A stretch of DNA of 26,640 nt from JBBCJM01 sp037190175 (GTDB taxonomy: Bacteria; Pseudomonadota; Alphaproteobacteria; Rhodobacterales; Rhodobacteraceae), in assembly GCA_037190175.1 (NCBI GenBank), contig JBBCJM010000259.1, forward strand, positions 1 to 26,640, given 5' to 3'. Every line of letters starts with the position of its first letter. Within the stretch, counting starts at the first letter, position 1. The translations under genes were made by a program, and so were the position numbers. Below the pieces are notes generated by a model. It saw nothing but the letters and a program-made list of their open reading frames with translations. It did not search any database and had not been told where the DNA came from. Below are positions 21,942-26,640 of this stretch, one piece after another.

Positions 21942-22827
21942 ACATTTCCTCGCCATCGGCGAATGCATGGTGGAGATGAGCCCGCAGCCCGGCGGGCTTT
22001 ACGCCATGGGCTTTGCCGGCGACACGCTGAACACCGCCTGGTACGCCCGGCGCTGCCTGCCCGGCTGGCGGGTGGGCTATCTGACCGCGGTGGGGCAGGA
22101 TGCGGTCTCCGACCGGATGGTGGGGTTCATGGACGCCGCCGGGATCGACACCGCCCATGTCATGCGCCACGCCGGGCGCACCGTGGGGCTCTACCTGATC
22201 GAACTCACGGACGGCGAGCGCAGCTTCGCCTACTGGCGCGGCCAGTCGGCGGCGCGGACGCTGGCCGAGGATGCGGGCCGGCTGGAGGCGGCGCTGGAGG
22301 GGGTGGGGCTCGCCTATGTCTCGGGCATCACGCTGGCGATCCTCGACCCCGCCGGGCGGGCGACCCTGCTCTCGGCGCTGGCCAAGGCGCGGGCGGCGGG
22401 CACCACGGTGGCCTTTGACCCCAACCTGCGCCCCCGGCTCTGGCCCGACCCCGCGGTGATGCGCGAGGCGATCATGCAGGGCGCCGCGGTGGCCGACATC
22501 GCGCTGCCCTCCTTCGACGACGAGGCCGCGCATTTCGGCGATGACACCCCCGCCGCCACCGCCGACCGCTATGCCCGCGCCGGGGTGGGCGTGGTGGCGG
22601 TGAAGAACGGCGCGGGCGAGATGCTGGCCCGCGGCCCGGGCGCCGAGGTGCGCCTGGCCCCGCCGCCGGTCGCTCAGGTGGTCGACACCACCGCCGCCGG
22701 CGACAGCTTCAACGCCGCCTTCCTGGCCGCCTGGGCGCAGGGCCAGGGCCTGCCCGCCGCCTTGGCCGCCGGCGCCCGGCTGGCGGGCCGGGTGATCGGC
22801 GCCAGGGGGGCGCTGGTCGAGCCGTGA
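21934..22827 (+). CDS. kdgK: PfkB-family sugar kinase, probable 2-keto-3-deoxygluconokinase
   Basis: A 297-residue ribokinase/PfkB kinase. It would phosphorylate KDG, the common product of the UxuA and KduD branches, to KDPG. The N-terminal substrate motif is GGLYAMGFAGDTLNTAWYAR (20-39). The C-terminal ATP/anion-hole motif DTTAAGDSFNAAF contains the catalytic Asp; the usual DTxGAGD is slightly altered to DTTAAGD. AFDPNLRPRLW and GAAVADIALPSFDDE are typical of KdgK. The ATG overlaps the regulator gene by eight bases. KDPG aldolase (Eda) would be needed next and is not in the window. PfkB specificity is hard to read from sequence, so the KDG assignment rests largely on context. Confidence 0.88.
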   Translation: MTEHFLAIGECMVEMSPQPGGLYAMGFAGDTLNTAWYARRCLPGWRVGYLTAVGQDAVSDRMVGFMDAAGIDTAHVMRHAGRTVGLYLIELTDGERSFAYWRGQSAARTLAEDAGRLEAALEGVGLAYVSGITLAILDPAGRATLLSALAKARAAGTTVAFDPNLRPRLWPDPAVMREAIMQGAAVADIALPSFDDEAAHFGDDTPAATADRYARAGVGVVAVKNGAGEMLARGPGAEVRLAPPPVAQVVDTTAAGDSFNAAFLAAWAQGQGLPAALAAGARLAGRVIGARGALVEP

Positions 22828-22901
22828 GCGGCCCCGAAGCTCTCCGCCCCTTGTCCCCGCCCGCCGCCCCGGGCTAGGGGGAGGGCGGAACGGAGGGGAC
22901 C

Positions 22902-23804
22902 ATGGTGCAACCGGCGCCGAACCGGCCGCTGGCGGCGGCGCTGTGGATGACGGGCTCAATCGCCTCCTTCACCGCCATGGCGGTGGCGGGGCGGGAGGTC
23001 TCGGGGGTGCACGACACCTTCGAGATCATGACCTGGCGTTCCGCGATCGGGCTGGTGCTGGTGGTCGCCCTGGGCGCCGCGCTGGGGCGGCTGGGCGAGG
23101 TGCGGCGCGACCGGCTGGGCAGCCACCTGCTGCGCAACAGCTTCCACTTCGCCGGGCAGAACCTGTGGTTCTGGGCGCTGACGCTGATCCCGCTGGCGCA
23201 GGTCTTCGCGCTGGAGTTCACCTCGCCGGTCTGGGTGATCCTGCTGGCCGCGGCCTTCCTGGGCGAGCGGCTGGGCGCGGCCAAGATCGGCGCCGCCGCG
23301 CTGGGCCTCGCCGGCACCTGGGTGGTGGCGCAGCCGGACTTCGCCGCGCTGAACCCCGGCGTGGTGGCCGCCGCGGTCTCGGCCGTCTGCTTTGCCGCCA
23401 CCGCGATCCTGACCAAGGCGCTGACCCGGGGCGAGAGCATCGTCTCGATCCTGTTCTGGCTCACGCTGATGCACACGCTGATGGGGCTGGCCGCGGCGGG
23501 CTGGGACGGGCAGATGCGCCTGCCCACCGCCGCCACCCTGCCTTGGCTGGCGCTGATCGGCGTCTGCGGGATCGTGGCGCATCTCTGCCTGACCACCGCG
23601 CTGTCGCTGGCCCCGGCCTCGGTCGTGGTGCCCATCGACTTCGCCCGCCTGCCGGTGATCGCGGTGGTGGGCTGGGTGGCCTATGCCGAGGCGGTGACGC
23701 CCGCGCTGCTGATCGGCTCGGGCCTGATCTTCGCCGCCATCCTCCTGAACCTGCGCGCCTCGACAGGGCCGTCGCGCAACAGGCCCCTGGTCACGAATCC
23801 GTGA
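22902..23804 (+). CDS. DMT-superfamily (EamA) transporter
   Basis: A 300-residue inner-membrane protein made of two EamA repeats of about five helices each, giving ten predicted transmembrane segments. The first repeat runs from about 11 to 140, with FTSPVWVILLAAAFLGERLG near its end. The second runs from about 150 to 282, with PASVVVPIDFARLPVIAVVGW. Relatives export metabolites or amino acids; the cargo is unknown. A GGAGGGG ribosome-binding site precedes the ATG. It follows kdgK by 74 bases on the same strand, so co-transcription with the uronate genes is possible but there is no functional evidence. The last bases overlap a 6-bp inverted repeat (GTCACG/CGTGAC, 23790-23805). Confidence 0.9.
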   Translation: MVQPAPNRPLAAALWMTGSIASFTAMAVAGREVSGVHDTFEIMTWRSAIGLVLVVALGAALGRLGEVRRDRLGSHLLRNSFHFAGQNLWFWALTLIPLAQVFALEFTSPVWVILLAAAFLGERLGAAKIGAAALGLAGTWVVAQPDFAALNPGVVAAAVSAVCFAATAILTKALTRGESIVSILFWLTLMHTLMGLAAAGWDGQMRLPTAATLPWLALIGVCGIVAHLCLTTALSLAPASVVVPIDFARLPVIAVVGWVAYAEAVTPALLIGSGLIFAAILLNLRASTGPSRNRPLVTNP

Positions 23805-23818
23805 CGCGGCGTCAGTGA

Positions 23819-23847
23819 TTGACCGGATTCGGGCCTGTGCATAACCC
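23819..23847 (+). promoter_or_regulatory. Candidate promoter of the FadL-type gene
   Basis: TTGACC (23819-23824) is followed after 16-17 bases by ATAACC/TAACCC (23841-23847), about 60 bases before the ATG at 23908. This is a visual match only. Confidence 0.35.
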
Positions 23848-23907
23848 TTGCATGACAGGGCCGCCCCGGGGCGCGCGGGGGCCTCGTGTCGGTCGGGAGG
23901 AGTGACG

Positions 23908-25002
23908 ATGAAACATCTGGTGGCGGCGGCAGGCATCGCCGCGGCAATGGCAGGCGGCACGGCGCAGGCCGGCGGGATCGACCGCGGCCGGCTGGCCTAT
24001 GGCGTGATGTACGAGCCCGGGAATTATCTCGAGTTCGGTTTCTCGCATGTGGCACCCAAGGTCTCGGGCACCTATGCCGACCCGATGTTCGGCACCACCA
24101 CCGGCGACATGGCGGGCGACTACACCACGCTCTCCCTCTCGTACAAGCATCAGTTCGGCGACAAGCTGTCCCTCGCGCTGTTCCTGAACATGCCCTATGG
24201 CGCCGACGCGGCCTATTCGCAGGGCCTCTACAGCGGCCTGAACGCCACTTGGGACAGCAACCAGATTGCCGGCGTCCTGCGCTACAAGGTGACGGATGCG
24301 GTCTCGGTCTATGGCGGTCTGCGCTATGTGCATTCCAAGGCCAACATCGCGATCCCGCCGGCGCTGCTGGGGGGCTTTGCCTATACTGCCAGCGGATCGA
24401 CCTCGGACGTCGGCTATATCGTCGGCGCCGCCTTTGAAAAGCCCGAGATCGCGCTGCGCGTGGCGCTGACCTACGAAAGCAAGATCGAGCACGATTTCCC
24501 GACCACCGAGGCCGGCGGCCCGCTGGGCGCGGGTTTTGCCGGCACCACCACCATCGAGATGCCGCAGACCCTCGCGCTGGACTTCCAGTCCGGCGTGGCC
24601 CAGGACACGCTGGTGTTCGGTTCGATCCGCTGGGCCGAATGGTCCAAGTGGAAGGTGCGGCCGCCCGGGTACGGCGGGCTGACCGGCCAGGACATCACCG
24701 GGTTCGACAATGACGTGATCACCTGGCAACTGGGTGTCGGCCGCCGCCTGAACGATAACTGGTCGGTCTTTGCCCGCGTGGGTTACGAGAAATCGAACGG
24801 CGGTACGTCCTCGCGCCTGTCGCCCACCGACGGGATGAAGAGCATCGGCGTCGGCGGCACCTATACCAGGGACAATATGAAGGTCACCGCCGGGCTGGAA
24901 TACGTGAAGCTGGGCGATGCGGTCACCGGCGCACCCACCAACACCCAGTTCAGCGGCAACGAGGCGGTGGGCTTCGGCCTGTCGGTCGGCTATCGGTTCT
25001 GA
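23908..25002 (+). CDS. OmpP1/FadL-family outer-membrane protein
   Basis: A 364-residue outer-membrane protein. The signal peptide (MKHLVAAAGIAAAMAGGTAQA, cleavage near residue 21) is followed by alternating amphipathic beta strands and aromatic girdle residues. The chain ends in GLSVGYRF, with the terminal Phe used for outer-membrane insertion. SLSYKHQFGDKLSLALFLNMPYG and ALDFQSGVAQDTLVFGSIRWAEWSKW are typical of FadL/OmpP1 barrels, which take up long-chain fatty acids or other hydrophobic compounds. It is somewhat shorter than E. coli FadL (446 aa). The ATG at 23908 is chosen over an in-frame ATG at 23848 because a GGGAGGAG ribosome-binding site and the signal peptide fit it. A terminator follows 26 bases after the stop. 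Confidence 0.9.
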   Translation: MKHLVAAAGIAAAMAGGTAQAGGIDRGRLAYGVMYEPGNYLEFGFSHVAPKVSGTYADPMFGTTTGDMAGDYTTLSLSYKHQFGDKLSLALFLNMPYGADAAYSQGLYSGLNATWDSNQIAGVLRYKVTDAVSVYGGLRYVHSKANIAIPPALLGGFAYTASGSTSDVGYIVGAAFEKPEIALRVALTYESKIEHDFPTTEAGGPLGAGFAGTTTIEMPQTLALDFQSGVAQDTLVFGSIRWAEWSKWKVRPPGYGGLTGQDITGFDNDVITWQLGVGRRLNDNWSVFARVGYEKSNGGTSSRLSPTDGMKSIGVGGTYTRDNMKVTAGLEYVKLGDAVTGAPTNTQFSGNEAVGFGLSVGYRF

Positions 25003-25027
25003 CCCCACGCGCTTTCCGCGCAGGACC

Positions 25028-25055
25028 AGCCCCGCCCCCCAAGGCGGGGCTTTTC
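25028..25055 (+). terminator. Rho-independent terminator after the FadL-type gene
   Basis: A perfect 9-bp GC-rich stem (AGCCCCGCC / GGCGGGGCT, 6-base loop) runs directly into TTTTCC. It is the clearest intrinsic terminator in the window and separates this gene from the ATPase gene. Confidence 0.85.
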
Positions 25056-25104
25056 CTTTGGCCCGCCGCGGGATAGACGGGCCACGGCGGCGCAGGGGGT
25101 GCGG

Positions 25105-25968
25105 ATGATCTATCCCACGGTGGCGGACTGGCGGGCGGCCCCGCGCAGGCGCGTGCTGTTCTTCGGCATGTCGGGGCTGGGCAAGACCCATGTGGCGAAC
25201 CTTTTGCGCGCCGCGGGGGGGTGGTTCCACTACTCCATCGACTACCGCATCGGCACCCGCTACATGGGCGAGCTCATCGCCGACAACTTCAAGCGCGAGT
25301 CGATGAAGGTGCCGCTCTTGCGCGAACTGCTGATGACCGACAGCGTGTACATCGCCTCGAACATCACCTTCGACAACCTCGCGCCGCTCTCCACCTATCT
25401 CGGCAAGCCCGGCGACCCCGCGAAGGGGGGCCTGCCCTTCGCCGAGTACCGCCGCCGGCAGGACGAACACCGCGAGGCCGAGATCGCCGCGCTCATGGAC
25501 ACCCCCCGCTTCATCCGCCGGGCGGAGGACCTTTACGGCTATCCGCATTTCGTCTGCGACAGCGGCGGCTCGATCTGCGAGGTGGTGGACCCCGACGATC
25601 CCGCCGACCCGGTGCTGTCGGTGCTGGAGGCGCATCTGCTGCTGGTGTGGATCGAGGGGACCGAGGCGCATACCGCCGACCTGATCCGCCGCTTCGACCG
25701 GGCGCCGAAGCCGATGTACTACCAGCCGGCGTTTCTGGAAGCCGCCTGGGCCGAATACCGCGCCGCCCGCGGGCTGGCAGAGGCCGAGGTCGACCCCGAC
25801 GACTTCGTGCGCTGGACCTATGCCCGCGCGCTGGCCCACCGCCAGCCGCGCTATGCGGCGATGGCGCGGCGGGGGGTGACGGTGGCGGCGGCGGATGTGG
25901 CCACGGTGCGGGATGTGGCGGATGTGGAGGCGGTGATCGAGGCCGCCATCGGCCGGAGGCAGGCATGA
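25105..25968 (+). CDS. Uncharacterised P-loop ATPase/kinase-like protein
   Basis: A 287-residue soluble protein with a Walker A motif GMSGLGKTH (residues 21-29) after a short N-terminal strand (RRRVLFFG). A FHYSIDYRIGTRYMGE segment lies where nucleotide or small-molecule kinases keep a substrate-binding acidic residue. HFVCDSGGSICEVVDP follows near residue 155, and LLLVWIEGTEAHTADLIRRF may contain the last core strand. No classical kinase, helicase or GTPase signature (such as NKxD) is visible. I have a sense of similar proteins in Rhodobacterales but no known function. ATG 25105 is preferred to GTG 25099 because an AGGGGG ribosome-binding site fits it. The last codons overlap the acetyltransferase start (ATGA), so the two are probably co-translated. 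Confidence 0.8.
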   Translation: MIYPTVADWRAAPRRRVLFFGMSGLGKTHVANLLRAAGGWFHYSIDYRIGTRYMGELIADNFKRESMKVPLLRELLMTDSVYIASNITFDNLAPLSTYLGKPGDPAKGGLPFAEYRRRQDEHREAEIAALMDTPRFIRRAEDLYGYPHFVCDSGGSICEVVDPDDPADPVLSVLEAHLLLVWIEGTEAHTADLIRRFDRAPKPMYYQPAFLEAAWAEYRAARGLAEAEVDPDDFVRWTYARALAHRQPRYAAMARRGVTVAAADVATVRDVADVEAVIEAAIGRRQA

Positions 25969-26615
25969 ACTGGCAGGGTGCGCCCGTACCCCGGCGGATG
26001 GTGCTGGAGGGGCGCCATGCCCGGCTGGAGCCGCTGTCGGCCGCGCGGCATGGCGACGACCTCTACGCTGCCGCCGTGGCGCCGGGGGCCGAGGACCGTT
26101 TCCGCTGGCTGCCCGAGACCCCGCCGGCCTCGCGGGGCGAGTTCGACCCCTGGCTGGCCCGGGCGGAAGCCTCGCCCGACCCGATGTTCATGGCGGTGGT
26201 GGACCGCGCCACGGGCCGGGCCGAGGGGCGGCAGGCGCTGATGCGGATCGATGCCGCCAACGGGGTGGCCGAGATCGGCAACATCCTCTGGGGCCCCGCC
26301 ATCGCGCGCAGCCGGGTGGCGACCGAGGCGCTGTTCCTGCTGGCCGACCACGTGCTGGGCACCCTGGGCTACCGCCGCTTCGAGTGGAAGTGCAACGACG
26401 CCAACCTGCCCTCGAAACGCGCCGCCGAACGCTTCGGCTTCACCTTCGAAGGGGTGTTCCGCCAGCACATGGTGGTGAAGGGCGAAAACCGCGACACCGC
26501 CTGGTTCGCGATCATCGACCGCGACTGGCCGCGGCTCAAGGCCGGATATCTGGCCTGGCTCGACCCCGCGAACTTCGACGAGGGCGGACGGCAGAAGGCC
26601 CGGCTCGCGTTCTGA
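25965..26615 (+). CDS. GNAT family N-acetyltransferase (RimJ/RimL-like)
   Basis: A 216-residue acetyl-CoA-dependent acetyltransferase. The core shows EIGNILWGPAIARSRVATEA (103-122), containing the pyrophosphate-binding loop and helix of motif A. RRFEWKCNDANLPSKRAAER then leads to FGFTFEGVFRQHMVVKGENR, the usual strand-helix-strand of RimJ/RimL-type enzymes that also includes family members of unknown target. C-terminal TAWFAIIDRDWP is typical of this subgroup. The substrate is unknown; protein N-termini or small amines are possible. The gene overlaps the ATPase gene by four bases, hinting at a shared process. Its stop codon lies at the edge of a strong hairpin (26595-26625). Confidence 0.9.
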   Translation: MNWQGAPVPRRMVLEGRHARLEPLSAARHGDDLYAAAVAPGAEDRFRWLPETPPASRGEFDPWLARAEASPDPMFMAVVDRATGRAEGRQALMRIDAANGVAEIGNILWGPAIARSRVATEALFLLADHVLGTLGYRRFEWKCNDANLPSKRAAERFGFTFEGVFRQHMVVKGENRDTAWFAIIDRDWPRLKAGYLAWLDPANFDEGGRQKARLAF

Positions 26616-26625
26616 GCCGGGCCTT
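26595..26625 (+). terminator. Hairpin overlapping the acetyltransferase stop codon
   Basis: A perfect 12-bp inverted repeat, AAGGCCCGGCTC / GAGCCGGGCCTT with a 7-base loop, includes the last codons and the TGA at 26613-26615. No T-run follows on the plus strand before the window ends, so termination is likely but not certain. Confidence 0.55.
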
Positions 26626-26640
26626 CCAGGGCGATTTCCG

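Noticed and set aside
12300..22827. Horizontal transfer of the uronate island
   Set aside because: No integrase, tRNA junction, direct repeats or visible shift in base composition at its edges, so there is no positive evidence in the window.
22828..22901. Terminator between kdgK and the EamA transporter
   Set aside because: There are C-rich and G-rich runs but no clean stem-loop with a T-run, so I do not call one.

Overview
The window is very GC-rich, densely coded chromosomal DNA. Gene content and style point to an alphaproteobacterium, most likely Rhodobacterales (Rhodobacter/Paracoccus-like). Supporting signs are the kbl-tdh pair, a PhoR-like kinase without membrane segments, a two-cold-shock-domain protein coupled to DUF192, a TRAP uptake system, and widespread ATGA/GTGA gene overlaps. 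The assignment is inference from family resemblance; no 16S or similar marker is present. I see no phage, transposase, integrase or CRISPR array.

Layout. 1-859: the 3' part of a divergent polysaccharide deacetylase gene (+), ending in a hairpin shared with the convergent block that follows. 861-4619 (-): fabI, a LysE-type exporter, a small secreted protein of unknown function, a xanthine/guanine phosphoribosyltransferase and a class I/II aminotransferase. 4799-7005 (-): the threonine catabolic pair kbl-tdh. 7058-11515 (-): selO, tRNA-Pro(TGG), a DUF192 protein, a double cold-shock protein, pdxH and a PhoR-like sensor kinase. 11677-12108 (+): a small unknown protein, divergent from the kinase.

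12300-22827 is the main functional unit, a uronate catabolic island. Transcribed leftward are uxaC, three TRAP genes (binding protein, small and large permease), kdgF, kduI, kduD, uxuB and uxuA. Transcribed rightward are a GntR/FCD regulator and an overlapping PfkB sugar kinase (kdgK-like). Together they would import (unsaturated) uronates. KdgF-KduI-KduD would convert unsaturated monouronates to 2-keto-3-deoxygluconate (KDG), UxaC-UxuB-UxuA would convert glucuronate to KDG, and KdgK would phosphorylate it. No polysaccharide lyase and no KDPG aldolase lie in the window. A quasi-palindrome between uxaC and the regulator gene is a candidate operator. Three back-to-back palindromes sit between kduD and uxuB.

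22902-26640 (+): an EamA-type transporter, a FadL/OmpP1-type outer-membrane protein with a clear terminator, then an uncharacterised P-loop ATPase overlapping a GNAT acetyltransferase.

No stretch above 300 bases lacks a gene. The longest gene-free gaps are 12109-12299, 4620-4798 and 11516-11676. I do not see a convincing new defence or mobile system. The best second-look items are a threonine dehydrogenase lacking all four structural-zinc cysteines, the triple palindrome, the duplicated gene start shared by two neighbouring genes, the degenerate receiver-like protein beside a lone histidine kinase, and the ATPase-GNAT pair.
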